Made by a program: the position numbers and the translations under genes. A stretch of DNA of 64,000 bases. Origin: Bacteroidota bacterium (lineage in GTDB: Bacteria > Bacteroidota > Bacteroidia > B-17B0 > Aurantibacillaceae). The number at the start of each line of letters is the position of its first letter. Position 1 is the stretch's first letter. The DNA is taken from contig JADJSH010000009.1 of NCBI GenBank assembly GCA_016711805.1, forward strand, positions 1-64,000, written 5' to 3'. The notes below the pieces were generated by a model. The model worked only from the letters and a program-made list of their open reading frames with translations. It was not told where the DNA came from and made no database searches. Positions 45,642-55,654 of this stretch are shown piece after piece.

Positions 45642-47204
45642 ATGAAAAAATCTCTACTCTTTTTATTTCTGTTTATATCATCTGTGAATTTTGTTTACTC
45701 TCAAATCATTGCAGGAAATGCTTCCTCAGGTTTAATAATTTCTAATCCTGCTGTCAGTTTTTCGGTTTCAACAGTATATGGCAGTAGTACTAAATATTTT
45801 GATTTAAATTGTGATAGTATAGCAGATATGGGTGTTCAATTATCTAAAGGACCAACTGCTATTGATGGTGTTAATTATGCCTTTTTGCACATTTTAAATC
45901 CTGCCTTTCAAGTTTGTGCTGATACTGCAGACTCTTATATTCGTCAGGTTAATTTTTTTAATTTAAATGATACAGTTTTACCTTCATTAACTGTTGCTTG
46001 GTATAATGATAGTATTATGCAATTGGGTAACTATGGTTGTATGGCTTGTTTTGGTCCCTTTTCAGTTACAACTCAATATTTAGGTTATAAAAACACGACT
46101 ACTTCACAAATTGGATGGATTAAGCTGTCATTTGATTTAATAGATATGGGAGGAAGCACAGTTCCAATAAATCTTTCAATCCCAGAAATTTTGTCACCAT
46201 GCATTACTACTTCTGTTACTTCAGTTCCAACAAATACAAATTCCGGTGTTGGAACTTGTGGTGTTTTTTCATATAGTTATACTATTCATCAGCCATCTTG
46301 CTTTAACTCATGTGATGGAAGTATTTCAATAACCAACGTTACAGGTGGAACACCATTTTACGCTTACTTTTGGCAACCACCTTTATCATCTGGCCCTAAT
46401 CTCAACGGAGTATGCGAAGGAACATATAGCGTTACTATTACTGATGCCGTTGGAAATACATGCACCGCTAATTTTTTAGTTTCTGATCCTGCTCCTATAA
46501 CTTTTTCATTAACATCAACTGATGCTTCTTGTTATGGTGTGCCAAATGGCAGCATTTGTTGCACCAATTTGACAGGAGGAACTGCCCCATATATTTTCTC
46601 ATGTAGTCCCGGAATATCAAGTGGTATGTCATGTATTAATAATATACCTGCAGGATTTTATAATTTCTGTGTTATGAATGCTAATGGTTGCGAAGTGTGT
46701 CATACTGTTACAATTAATGAACCTACTCCTATTCAGATCACAGAATCAATTACACAAGCAAGTTGCATTTCGTGTTGTGATGGTAATACTCAATTACAAA
46801 TTAATGGAGGCTCTCCACTATATTCAACTATTTATACAAATACTCCTTCTTGTCCAGGAGTTTATAGCTATACCGTAACAGATAACAATGGTTGTGTTTA
46901 TGTAGATTCGGTTTTAATCTCTTATCCTACATCGTTAGCTGAACATAATTTTGAAAGCCTGTTCGATGTATTTCCTAATCCAACTAAAGGGACTTTTGAA
47001 ATCAAAAATTTAAATTCTCAAATTTCTAATGCAAAAATTAAAGTTATTGATGTATTCGGAAAATGTGTTTTTGAAAAGACAACGGCTTTTCAAAATCAAG
47101 AAATAGAATTAAACTTAACAATTGCAGACGGAATTTACTTTATACATATTTCGGACGCCTTTGGTTGTAAGGAATTTGTTAGAAAAATTGTTGTCCAGAA
47201 GTAA
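45642..47204 (+). CDS. T9SS cargo protein with SprB repeats
   Basis: A 520-residue exported protein, starting at ATG 45642 with a signal peptide (MKKSLLFLFLFISSVNFVYS) cut before Q. An N-terminal beta domain of about 180 residues is followed by three SprB-like repeats with paired cysteines (SCFNSCDGSISITNVTGGTP, ASCYGVPNGSICCTNLTGGT, ASCISCCDGNTQLQINGGSP), like those of the gliding adhesin SprB. It ends with a type A T9SS sorting domain (VFPNPTKGTFEIKN to FVRKIVVQK), so it should be secreted and attached at the cell surface. Its stop codon lies in the zone where similarity to the polA end begins. Confidence 0.85.
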   Translation: MKKSLLFLFLFISSVNFVYSQIIAGNASSGLIISNPAVSFSVSTVYGSSTKYFDLNCDSIADMGVQLSKGPTAIDGVNYAFLHILNPAFQVCADTADSYIRQVNFFNLNDTVLPSLTVAWYNDSIMQLGNYGCMACFGPFSVTTQYLGYKNTTTSQIGWIKLSFDLIDMGGSTVPINLSIPEILSPCITTSVTSVPTNTNSGVGTCGVFSYSYTIHQPSCFNSCDGSISITNVTGGTPFYAYFWQPPLSSGPNLNGVCEGTYSVTITDAVGNTCTANFLVSDPAPITFSLTSTDASCYGVPNGSICCTNLTGGTAPYIFSCSPGISSGMSCINNIPAGFYNFCVMNANGCEVCHTVTINEPTPIQITESITQASCISCCDGNTQLQINGGSPLYSTIYTNTPSCPGVYSYTVTDNNGCVYVDSVLISYPTSLAEHNFESLFDVFPNPTKGTFEIKNLNSQISNAKIKVIDVFGKCVFEKTTAFQNQEIELNLTIADGIYFIHISDAFGCKEFVRKIVVQK

Positions 47205-47221
47205 ATATTTTAACTGTCCGA

Positions 47222-47269
47222 GTTGAGGTAGGAATGCGAGTAGGAGTGAACTGGTTAGAGGCGCATTAA
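47222..47269 (+). pseudogene. Diverged remnant of the polA 3' end
   Basis: Reads VEVGMRVGVNWLEAH and stop, against VEVGMGVGVNWLEAH and stop at the end of polA (45494-45541). By direct comparison 41 of 48 bases are identical. Six of the seven differences are silent third-position changes and one changes Gly to Arg. Weaker similarity extends about eight codons upstream, into the stop of the T9SS gene. It is not a gene by itself; it looks like a scar of recombination with another polA allele. Confidence 0.75.
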
Positions 47270-47287
47270 AATTTTTGTATAACGGTG

Positions 47288-48028
47288 TTATACAGCGTTT
47301 TTATTTTCATCATTTTGATGTCTATTTTGTAATATAAACTTCAATTTAATGTCGTCATAAATGATTCCAATAATTAAAATGGTTGCTGCAATTGCTAAAA
47401 CATAAAGTTTTAATGTTGAATAGCAAATACCGCCTAAAAGCCCACCTAAAAAGAAAAAAGTAATAATAGTTAAGCGCAATTTTATGGAAGAATAAAGTTT
47501 GTCTTTTTGTTCTTTTTGTTTGTAAAAAAATAACTGTGATAATTCTATCCCTAAGTCTGTAAATAGCCCTGTTAGGTGCGTTGTTCGAACGGTAGAATTT
47601 GAAATTGTTGTTACCAATGAATTTTGCAACCCCATTGCAAAAAGCAGAGAAAAGGCAAGAATATTTGGGTTTTGTGAAATTAAAAATTGTCCGAATAGTG
47701 CAATTGAAAATAAAATAAGACTTTCGATAATTATAGGTATGATATAAATTAATCTATCACTTTTTTTTGATATAATTTCAACGATGAGGTTTGATACAAA
47801 TGAACCTAAGAAGAAGAAAAAAATGTATAAGAAATATATAAAACCTTGCCAAAAATTGAGTTTAAAAATTTCGTCTACAAAAAAAGCAAAGTGTCCTGTT
47901 ACATTTGTAGTTAAACGTTGAACGGCTAAAAACCCCGCTACATTTACAATTCCAGCTACAAAAGAGAGTAAGGAAGCAATTTTTAAATTATGGCTTAAAG
48001 TTCTTGTCTTTCCTTTGTGTCTAAACAT
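47288..48028 (-). CDS. YoaK/DUF1275 family membrane protein
   Basis: A 246-residue inner-membrane protein of the YoaK (DUF1275) family with six or seven membrane segments. Family marks: SFVAGIVNVAGFLAVQRLTTNVTGH at the start, GMGLQNS-like motif FAMGLQNSLVTT, then STVRTTHLTGLFTDLGIELSQ. Function is unknown; a small-molecule transporter has been suggested for the family. The 3' end faces the polA remnant. The palindromic terminator at 48133 separates it from the giant gene upstream. Confidence 0.85.
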   Translation of the reverse strand: MFRHKGKTRTLSHNLKIASLLSFVAGIVNVAGFLAVQRLTTNVTGHFAFFVDEIFKLNFWQGFIYFLYIFFFFLGSFVSNLIVEIISKKSDRLIYIIPIIIESLILFSIALFGQFLISQNPNILAFSLLFAMGLQNSLVTTISNSTVRTTHLTGLFTDLGIELSQLFFYKQKEQKDKLYSSIKLRLTIITFFFLGGLLGGICYSTLKLYVLAIAATILIIGIIYDDIKLKFILQNRHQNDENKNAV

Positions 48029-48132
48029 AAATTAATTGTAAATTTATTGATGCGTGGTGCTGAATTTCATAATTGCACCCACTCTTTTTAGCTAATTGTA
48101 ATACTATCTATTTGTGTATAATCAAATATAAT

Positions 48133-48168
48133 AAAAAAAACCGCTAAGCATGCTTAGCGGTTTTTTTT
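48133..48168. terminator. Bidirectional terminator after the giant T9SS gene
   Basis: A perfect 36-base palindrome whose core CCGCTAAGCA / TGCTTAGCGG is flanked by eight A and eight T residues. On the minus strand it lies 17 bases after the giant gene's stop. Confidence 0.9.
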
Positions 48169-48185
48169 AAAGTGTTATTTCATTC

Positions 48186-51100
48186 TTACTTCTGAATGCT
48201 AATTTTAATATTCTCTGTATTTTCTCCGTTTTGTATCACGACATAATAAATGCCATTAGCTAAGTGAGATAAGTTAATAAAGCCATTGTATGCAGTTAAT
48301 TGATTATTTGCAACCACTTCAACACCTAAAGTATTTATTACTTTAATGCTTGCCGTCTTATAATCATCGCTTGCTTTAATCATTATTTGATCTATTGCAG
48401 GATTAGGAAATACATTTACATACGATTTGCTAATAAATTCAACCGATACAACATCCGCGTATTTAAATTCTGTATTTTTATCTACTTGTTTTAAACGGTA
48501 ATACGAAATGCCTTTATAAGGTTTTTCATCTATAGTTGTGTAAGTTTGTTTAGTTACACTTGTGCCGTTTCCAAAAGCATTTATCGTAGTTAGGTATTCA
48601 AAATTTACACCATCTGCACTACGTTCAATTTCAAAATGGCTATTGTTAGATTCGGATGCAGTTGCCCATTCTAAATTTACTTTTTCGTTTACAGGTTTAG
48701 CTGTAAAGTATAATAATTCAATTGGTAATGGGTTAGTTCCACCAATTCGGTTAGCTAGTGTAAAACGGCTATAAGATGTAAATGCACTTGGAGCAGATGT
48801 AGAAGTTACACTTCCAATGCCCGCTGAAGCTCCCGTTCCACCAATATCAAACCAAGTAGATGAAGCTGTATTGGTATTTTTTACAATGGTTAAAAAGCTT
48901 GGGTCTGTTACATAATCGTTAATGCCGTAATACAAGGTAATAGTTTGATTACCGCTAACGTTTGTAGTTGGAGACGCTACACCTGTGCTTGTAACGCTTC
49001 TATCAATATCCCACCAATGCACTTGCGAGATGACATCAACCGTTGCTGGTTTTGTGTACCATAATGCTTGTGCATCAGCATTGGTTAACTCTGCTTTATA
49101 TGTATATGATGTAGCCGCGTTATGTCTTGCAGCTAAAACAGCTGGTCTCCAATCAGATGCTTTTCCAATTGGAAAATTCAATGTACGCGTGGTTGCATTT
49201 ACAGCCATATCATAATTCATTGGCCCGTTAATATAACTGCTGCTATTACCTATTGATGTTGTTGTAGCATCATTCATATTAAGGATGTTGGTAGAAGTTG
49301 TATTTATGATGCCTTGTGTTAACGTAAGTGAAGATGAAATATTTATTCTCGTATTAAGAGTTACACTATTTGCTGTTTTATTCATGACAAGTCTTGTAAA
49401 TACAGGGTTTCCTATACTTCCAGATTTGTTAATAGTTTGAACTGAAGTTCCATTAAAAGTAGCAATACCACCTGCTGCGCTACCAAATGTCATGGTGTAT
49501 GTGCTAGTTGCTGAAACTGTTACATTACCGCCATAATTACAATTGGCATTATAATTTGGAGCTAAAACACCAGTATTGTTTTGTGCAAAGGTAACGTCTG
49601 CATTATAGTTGTCTGTTGTTGTGTTTGCCAAACGAATATAATTTGCACTTGTATTTGTAATAGACGTTGTGCCGTTAAATGTATTTCCGCCTACACTTGC
49701 ATTATCGGTCGCACCATTTTTTCTGATAGTAGCAGTTCCATTGTAAGTTGCGCCATTTAAATAAATTTGTGGAAAGTTGAAATCTACATTTCCATTAAAT
49801 GTACTTGTTGGCCCAGAAATTAAAATGCCTGTTCCTGTTGTTTGAGATAATGTTTGGGAAGTAGCACCAAGTTGTGTAAAACGTATTAATGATAGAGTTC
49901 CTCCAGTAAAACCACCAGCACCTAAACTAATTGTTTTTCCACTAGCGAGTGTAGATGAGGCAGTGGCAGATGTATTAAAGAATATTCCGCTACCTGTGCC
50001 AGCACCAGTATTAACTGCCACGATGTTTTCGTTATAAGTTGAATTGCCAACTGTTCCTAATTGTATTTGAGTATTGGCGTTGGTGTTGGTTAAATTTACA
50101 TTTAAGTTACCATTATAAATCGCACTTGTGTTAGTGCCCTGTAATATTCTTAAATTACTTTGTAAGGTTCCACCTATATTGATTGTTAAGTCTCCATCAA
50201 ATCTAACAGCTGCATTACTTCCTTCTGCTATTAAATAAGACCAAGCGTCTGCGCCACCCGTTTTAGAAGAGTTTAGAGTTGTGGCTTGAGCAAAGGTAGT
50301 TGTTTGTCCTCCATGGTTATGAGCAAAATAAATTCTGTTACTTCCTAAATTGTTAAATGTTGTAATTCCATTAAAGGCATCTGCCGTAATGTTTCCAGTG
50401 AGTAAATGTCCAGACCCTGCATCTGTAATAGTAGTTGTGCCATTAAAAATATTACCACCAGTTCCAGAGTTATCTGTTGCACCATTTTTTCTGATAATTG
50501 TTATTCCGTTGTAAGTTGTGCCATTAAGGTTTACTTGAGGGAAATTAAAATCAACATCTCCATCAAATCTTGAGCTTGGCCCTAAAGTTAAAATACCTGA
50601 ACCTGAAGTTTGATTTAAGGTTTGTGCGGTTGCACCAACTTGTGTAAATTGTTTTAACAATAAAGTTCCTGATGCGAAACCAGCTGCTCCAATGCTAATT
50701 GTTTTTGATGCCGCTAAAGTGGCAGTTGCAGTAGCGTTACCAGTACAAAATTGAATTCCTTGTCCGTTTGTGGAAGATACAATAATGTTATCGTTAAATA
50801 GTGTCCCTGCTGATAATGTTGAAACAAAAATCCCAAAATTACCTACAGAAGAATTACTAAAAGTAGTAACGCCTCCAAAAATATTATTAGAACTATTATA
50901 CGCAATGTGCATGTTATTTGTTCCTGTATTTATAAATGTGGCAGTGCTATTAAACTGATCAGAGTTTCCATTACCAAACATCAAGTAACCACTTCCAGAA
51001 CTAGTAATTGTGGTTGTTCCATTAAAAATATTATTACCTACACCTTGATCATCTGTTGCCCCATTTTTGGTACAATTTGCAGAGCCATTAAAGGTACAGC

Positions 51101-54100
51101 CATTAAAATATAATCTTGGAGAAACAGAAGTAATATTACCGTTGAACACAGATGTTGGACCGTATTGTAAGATGCTACTTCCACTAAGCGTTAGACTTTG
51201 TGGAGTTACACCAACTTGCGTAAACTGTTTTAATAATAATGTCCCTGCCGAAAAACCTGCACCACCGATGCTTATTGTTTTTCCAGCTGCTAAGGTTGCA
51301 GAGGCGGTTGCATTGCTACCACAAAACTGAACCCCTTGTCCATTAGTAGATGTAACAACAATATTTTCGCTAAAAATAGTTCCGGCTGAATATGGCGAAA
51401 CATAAATTAATGTATTTGCTGTTGGCGCATTATTAAAGGTTGCGACGCCACCAAAAATGTTGTTGCTACTATTATAGGCGACGAAAATATTACTTGAGCC
51501 TGTATTGTTAAAGGTAGATGCTGCATTAAATTGATCGGAGTTTCCGTTGCCAAACATTAGGTAGCCTGCACCTGAGTTTGTTAAGGTAGCGCTGCCATTA
51601 AAAATATTATTTCCTGATCCTTGGTCGTTAGTAGTTCCTGTCTTAGTTGAATTTACTGAACCAGAAAATGTACAACCATTAAATAATAATCCTGGAGAAG
51701 TAGATGTTACGTTTCCACCGATCGCCGAGGCTGGTCCAAATTGAATGTAGTTTGCCGCTACGCCAAGAGGTAAGTTAACAGCGGTATTTCCAAGTTGCGT
51801 AAAACGAGGTAAGATTAAATAGCCCGATGTAAATCCGCTTCCTCCAACTAATATCGTTTTTGTAGCAGCAAGTGTAGCAGTTGATATTGCTTGTGCACAG
51901 AAGTGAATACCAACTGAACTACCAATTGAGTTTACTGTTATATTCCCATTAAATATATTTCCTGCAGAGCTATAAGCTGGTAAAATTCTTTCGGAGCCTG
52001 TATTAGTAAAAGTGACATCTCCATTAAAAACATCTGGTGAGCCATTTCCTAATAATAAATAACCAGCAGTATTATTAATAAATGTAGATATTGAATTAAA
52101 GGTGTTTCCGCCTGTCCAAGCATCATTTGAATTACCGTTTTTAGTAATTGAAACAACTCCATTAAATGTAGATGATTGAATATTGTTAATACGTTGTGCA
52201 TCTACCGTTAAGTTTCCACCTATTGTTGAATTTGGACCAATATGTAAATAATTGGAACCAACAGGTAGTGTTAAGTTAATAGGAGCGCTTCCTAATTGCG
52301 TAAAACGTTGTAATAATAAGTATCCGGAAGTAAATCCTAAGCCACCAATTTGAATAGTTTTAGTAGCCGCTAAGGTTGATGTGCTTAATCCTCCCGGACC
52401 AAAATTAATTCCAATAGAACTACCTATAGAGTTTACAGTAATATTTCCATTATATAAATTACCAGTTGAATTATAACTTGGTTCAATATAGCTTGATCCA
52501 GAGTTTGTAATACTTAAGTCCCCATTAAAAATGTCAGGGTTAGTTATCCCCATTCGTAAAATGCCAGATCCTGAATTTAAGATAGTTGTTGTCGACTCAA
52601 ATGTATTACCACCTGTCCATTGATCGGTCGCGCCAGCATTTTTAGTAATATCTGTAGTGCCGTTAAAAGTACTTGTTATAATGTTATTAATGCTTGGAGC
52701 TACAGCCGTAAAATTTCCACCTATTGTAGTTAATGGCCCAAGGGCTAGATATGTTGAACCCGCAGCTAAATTTAAATTTACCGCCGCATTTCCTAATTGT
52801 GTGAAGCGATTTAAAATTAAATATCCTTTATCGTAAGTTCCTGTATTGATCGTTTTACCTGACGCTAAAGTGGCTGTAGCAACTGCACTGTTTCCACAGA
52901 AATGAATACCTGTTGAGCTACCAGTGGAATTAACCGTAATATTTCCGTTAAACAAATTTCCAGCAGCAACCCAAGCTGGTAAAATCCTTTCACTTCCGTT
53001 ATTTGTAAAGGTTACATCCCCGTTCCAAATATCTGGTAGTGACCAACCAAAGCCAAAGTAACCAGCTCCTGTATTTGTAATTGTTGTCACGTCGTTAAAT
53101 GTATTTCCTCCTGGATTGCCATCATTAGATGCCCCCGTTTTTGTCGCATTAAAAATGCCATTAAAAGTTGAGGATGTAATATTATAAGTTGGACTTGTTG
53201 ATACAACGTCACCACCAAAAGTTGAAGCTCTAAAGCTAAGTGAAGTATTTACTCCAGTTAATGGTAAATTTACTGGAGCTGAACCTAATTGCGTAAATGC
53301 TCCAAAGTATAAAAATCCTGCACTAAATCCTGCGCCACCAACAGAGATTGTTTTTCCTGAAGCTAAGGTTGGTGTTCCTGTTCCATTAACATATCCTAAA
53401 TAAATTCCTCCTGTCCCCGTTGATGTAACAGTAATATCATCGTTAAATAAATCGTTGCTATTATAGCCTAACATAAAGTAACCTGTATTACTTTGTTGGT
53501 TGATAGTTAGCGTAGAATTAAATATATTTTGATTACCATTATTATGCATTGATGTTCCGCCAGTTTTTGTAAAAACGGTAGCTCCATTAAATATTCCTCC
53601 TTGTATTTCAATATTAGCAGCAGTAACGTCTAGCGCCCCACCTATCACACATGGTCCAGCTGGCCGACTTACATAAAATGCAGACGTCGTTCCTGTCATT
53701 GGAAGATTGATAGCTGCATTCCCTAATTGTGTAAAAGAACCTAAAAGTAAATATCCTGCGCTAAATCCTGCTCCTCCAATATTGATTGTTTTTCCTGATG
53801 CTAAAGTTGGTGTTCCTGTTCCACCATTATGACCTAAACGAATACCACCAATATTAGTGGATGTTACAGTGATATCATCATTAAATTGATCTGCCGAATT
53901 ATAACCTAACATAAAATAACCAGTGGAGCTTGTTTGGTTAATCGTACAAGTTGAGTTGAAAATATTTAAATTCCCATTATTATGATTACTGGTTCCCCCC
54001 GTTTTATTAAAGGTTGTCGCTCCATTATAGGTTCCTCCATAAGGGGTAATGTCTGGCGCAGTCAGTGTAAAATTTCCAGCAAATACATTTCCATTAAGTG

Positions 54101-55424
54101 TCACATTTGTGGTGCCAGTTGTTGTTAAGTTGATAGGGGTTGCATCCGCTTGTTGTATTCTATACAATTGAAGGTATCCTGAGTTGTAAGTTCCACTAGT
54201 AATAATACTTTTTGTTGCTGCTATATTAATAATTGGGAAAGTGCCTCCCCATCCTAAAGCAATGCCGCCAGCTGCTGTATTTGGTCCGCTTTGAGAAACA
54301 TAGATATTACCATTAAATTGACTCGTGCAATTATTCCCAAATATAATTCGTCCACCTGTTGTTGATGTATTATTGGCATAAACATCTGCATTGTATGTAT
54401 CTGCAGTACCATTGGCAAAGCCAGTGTATCCGTTACTCGAATTATTAACAGTTAATACTCCGTTATATACGTTTCCACCTGAAGACCATGTATTATTGAT
54501 TGTTCCCCCAATGTTGTAATTAACAGCAGCAGCAAATGTTGAAGTTTGAGCAGAGACAAGACCAGCATTAATTGTTAGTGATCCATTTATGGCAGAACCA
54601 TAAATATTTACTCCACCAGTATTGCCAGGAGATAGAGATAATGCTGTGGCATCATTTTGAACAAAGTTATATAAGTTTAAAACTGCTCCAGAAAAAGTTC
54701 CGCAAGATAACGTAACACCAGTATTTAAAGTAACGGTTCCAACTCTTCCTATTTGAATAAGTCCAGTACCTGCTGTATTATTAACGGTAACGTTAGCGTT
54801 AAATGTTACATTTCTTTGATATCCAATATACAATGCACCTGTGTTTGACGTGTTAAAAGTTGTGGCAGCATTAAACGTTTCATTTCTTCCCGCAGCTCCG
54901 TTGGTTAATAATAAATATCCAGTTCCGGCATTCGTAATAGAAGTTACTCCGTTAAACACATTGTTTCCATTACATTGTGCATTTGCAGCACCATTTTTAG
55001 TTACAGTGACACTTCCATTGAATGTACTTCCATTAAAATATACTTCTGTAACGTTTGCGGTAATATTTGCACCAAAGGTTGTTCCTGCAAAAGTTAAAGA
55101 TGTTGCAGTAGAATTAAATGTTCCATTATTACAACTACCACCATTACAGGCAACTACACCTGTTGTGTTTAATGTAAAACCATTCAGGTTTAATACGCCT
55201 GTTGTGATAGTTAAATTAGTAAGAGTTGTATTACCAGTTAAAATACAGTTGTTTGCTCCAGTTACAATGGTTGCGTTATCTGCCGCACCTGGAATACCAT
55301 TTGGCGTCCAATTGGTATTAGTTGTAAATGAAGTTGAAGTTGTTCCATTCCAAACGTAAGATGTTTGAGCGTTTAAACAACTAATTGATAATGTAATAAT
55401 TAGAAGTAAAAATAGTTTTTTCAT
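48186..55424 (-). CDS. Giant repeat-built T9SS cargo protein
   Basis: A 2412-residue exported protein. A signal peptide (MKKLFLLLIITLSISCLNA) is cut before Q, and a first domain YVWNGTTSTSFTTNTNW follows. About ten long repeats, spaced 415-770 bases apart, fill the next 2000 residues. Each contains an NIFNGTTTITN-like strand set, a DxFNG unit, ASGKTISIGxxGFSxG and the marker FTQ[LV]G. The composition (Asn, Thr, Gly, Ser) and short periodic strands suggest a right-handed beta-helix or stacked beta adhesin. The C-terminal 450 residues include NFPIGKASDWRP, an Fn3-like PIELLYFTAKPVNEKV and a type A T9SS sorting domain (VFPNPAIDQIMIKA). Likely a cell-surface or released adhesin; its ligand is unknown. 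Confidence 0.88.
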   Translation of the reverse strand: MKKLFLLLIITLSISCLNAQTSYVWNGTTSTSFTTNTNWTPNGIPGAADNATIVTGANNCILTGNTTLTNLTITTGVLNLNGFTLNTTGVVACNGGSCNNGTFNSTATSLTFAGTTFGANITANVTEVYFNGSTFNGSVTVTKNGAANAQCNGNNVFNGVTSITNAGTGYLLLTNGAAGRNETFNAATTFNTSNTGALYIGYQRNVTFNANVTVNNTAGTGLIQIGRVGTVTLNTGVTLSCGTFSGAVLNLYNFVQNDATALSLSPGNTGGVNIYGSAINGSLTINAGLVSAQTSTFAAAVNYNIGGTINNTWSSGGNVYNGVLTVNNSSNGYTGFANGTADTYNADVYANNTSTTGGRIIFGNNCTSQFNGNIYVSQSGPNTAAGGIALGWGGTFPIINIAATKSIITSGTYNSGYLQLYRIQQADATPINLTTTGTTNVTLNGNVFAGNFTLTAPDITPYGGTYNGATTFNKTGGTSNHNNGNLNIFNSTCTINQTSSTGYFMLGYNSADQFNDDITVTSTNIGGIRLGHNGGTGTPTLASGKTINIGGAGFSAGYLLLGSFTQLGNAAINLPMTGTTSAFYVSRPAGPCVIGGALDVTAANIEIQGGIFNGATVFTKTGGTSMHNNGNQNIFNSTLTINQQSNTGYFMLGYNSNDLFNDDITVTSTGTGGIYLGYVNGTGTPTLASGKTISVGGAGFSAGFLYFGAFTQLGSAPVNLPLTGVNTSLSFRASTFGGDVVSTSPTYNITSSTFNGIFNATKTGASNDGNPGGNTFNDVTTITNTGAGYFGFGWSLPDIWNGDVTFTNNGSERILPAWVAAGNLFNGNITVNSTGSSTGIHFCGNSAVATATLASGKTINTGTYDKGYLILNRFTQLGNAAVNLNLAAGSTYLALGPLTTIGGNFTAVAPSINNIITSTFNGTTDITKNAGATDQWTGGNTFESTTTILNSGSGILRMGITNPDIFNGDLSITNSGSSYIEPSYNSTGNLYNGNITVNSIGSSIGINFGPGGLSTSTLAATKTIQIGGLGFTSGYLLLQRFTQLGSAPINLTLPVGSNYLHIGPNSTIGGNLTVDAQRINNIQSSTFNGVVSITKNGNSNDAWTGGNTFNSISTFINNTAGYLLLGNGSPDVFNGDVTFTNTGSERILPAYSSAGNIFNGNITVNSIGSSVGIHFCAQAISTATLAATKTILVGGSGFTSGYLILPRFTQLGNTAVNLPLGVAANYIQFGPASAIGGNVTSTSPGLLFNGCTFSGSVNSTKTGTTNDQGSGNNIFNGSATLTNSGAGYLMFGNGNSDQFNAASTFNNTGSSNIFVAYNSSNNIFGGVATFNNAPTANTLIYVSPYSAGTIFSENIVVTSTNGQGVQFCGSNATASATLAAGKTISIGGAGFSAGTLLLKQFTQVGVTPQSLTLSGSSILQYGPTSVFNGNITSVSPRLYFNGCTFNGSANCTKNGATDDQGVGNNIFNGTTTITSSGSGYLMFGNGNSDQFNSTATFINTGTNNMHIAYNSSNNIFGGVTTFSNSSVGNFGIFVSTLSAGTLFNDNIIVSSTNGQGIQFCTGNATATATLAASKTISIGAAGFASGTLLLKQFTQVGATAQTLNQTSGSGILTLGPSSRFDGDVDFNFPQVNLNGTTYNGITIIRKNGATDNSGTGGNIFNGTTTITDAGSGHLLTGNITADAFNGITTFNNLGSNRIYFAHNHGGQTTTFAQATTLNSSKTGGADAWSYLIAEGSNAAVRFDGDLTINIGGTLQSNLRILQGTNTSAIYNGNLNVNLTNTNANTQIQLGTVGNSTYNENIVAVNTGAGTGSGIFFNTSATASSTLASGKTISLGAGGFTGGTLSLIRFTQLGATSQTLSQTTGTGILISGPTSTFNGNVDFNFPQIYLNGATYNGTATIRKNGATDNASVGGNTFNGTTSITNTSANYIRLANTTTDNYNADVTFAQNNTGVLAPNYNANCNYGGNVTVSATSTYTMTFGSAAGGIATFNGTSVQTINKSGSIGNPVFTRLVMNKTANSVTLNTRINISSSLTLTQGIINTTSTNILNMNDATTTSIGNSSSYINGPMNYDMAVNATTRTLNFPIGKASDWRPAVLAARHNAATSYTYKAELTNADAQALWYTKPATVDVISQVHWWDIDRSVTSTGVASPTTNVSGNQTITLYYGINDYVTDPSFLTIVKNTNTASSTWFDIGGTGASAGIGSVTSTSAPSAFTSYSRFTLANRIGGTNPLPIELLYFTAKPVNEKVNLEWATASESNNSHFEIERSADGVNFEYLTTINAFGNGTSVTKQTYTTIDEKPYKGISYYRLKQVDKNTEFKYADVVSVEFISKSYVNVFPNPAIDQIMIKASDDYKTASIKVINTLGVEVVANNQLTAYNGFINLSHLANGIYYVVIQNGENTENIKISIQK

Positions 55425-55600
55425 AAAATAAAATTTCTACTTAAAAATAGAGAATTTTACTTACAGAATTAAGAAAATTAGGTAAAATGTTTATATCTAT
55501 TCCTGTTTTAACAAATTTCCAATATTTGAACTTTGTTTTTTGGTTGAAAACCGCTAATTATAATTAAAAACCCTAATTTATTTGGAATAGTAGAGAAATG

Positions 55601-55631
55601 AAAAAAGATTGCTAGTTCTGCAATCTTTTTT
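55601..55631 (-). terminator. Terminator after the DEAD-box helicase gene
   Basis: A 12-base stem AAAAAAGATTGC / GCAATCTTTTTT around a seven-base loop, 23 bases after the helicase stop on the minus strand. The symmetrical A/T tails could also work on the other strand. Confidence 0.75.
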
Positions 55632-55654
55632 AAGAATTTTATTTTAATTGGTTT

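Noticed and set aside
54841..55359. Open frame of 172 codons on the plus strand inside the giant T9SS gene
   Set aside because: It is antisense to coding repeats, rich in Val, Pro and Leu as expected from complementing Asn/Thr codons, and has no signal, motif or promoter.
48186..55424. Regular repeats resembling a CRISPR array
   Set aside because: Repeats are hundreds of bases long, imperfect and in frame within one protein.
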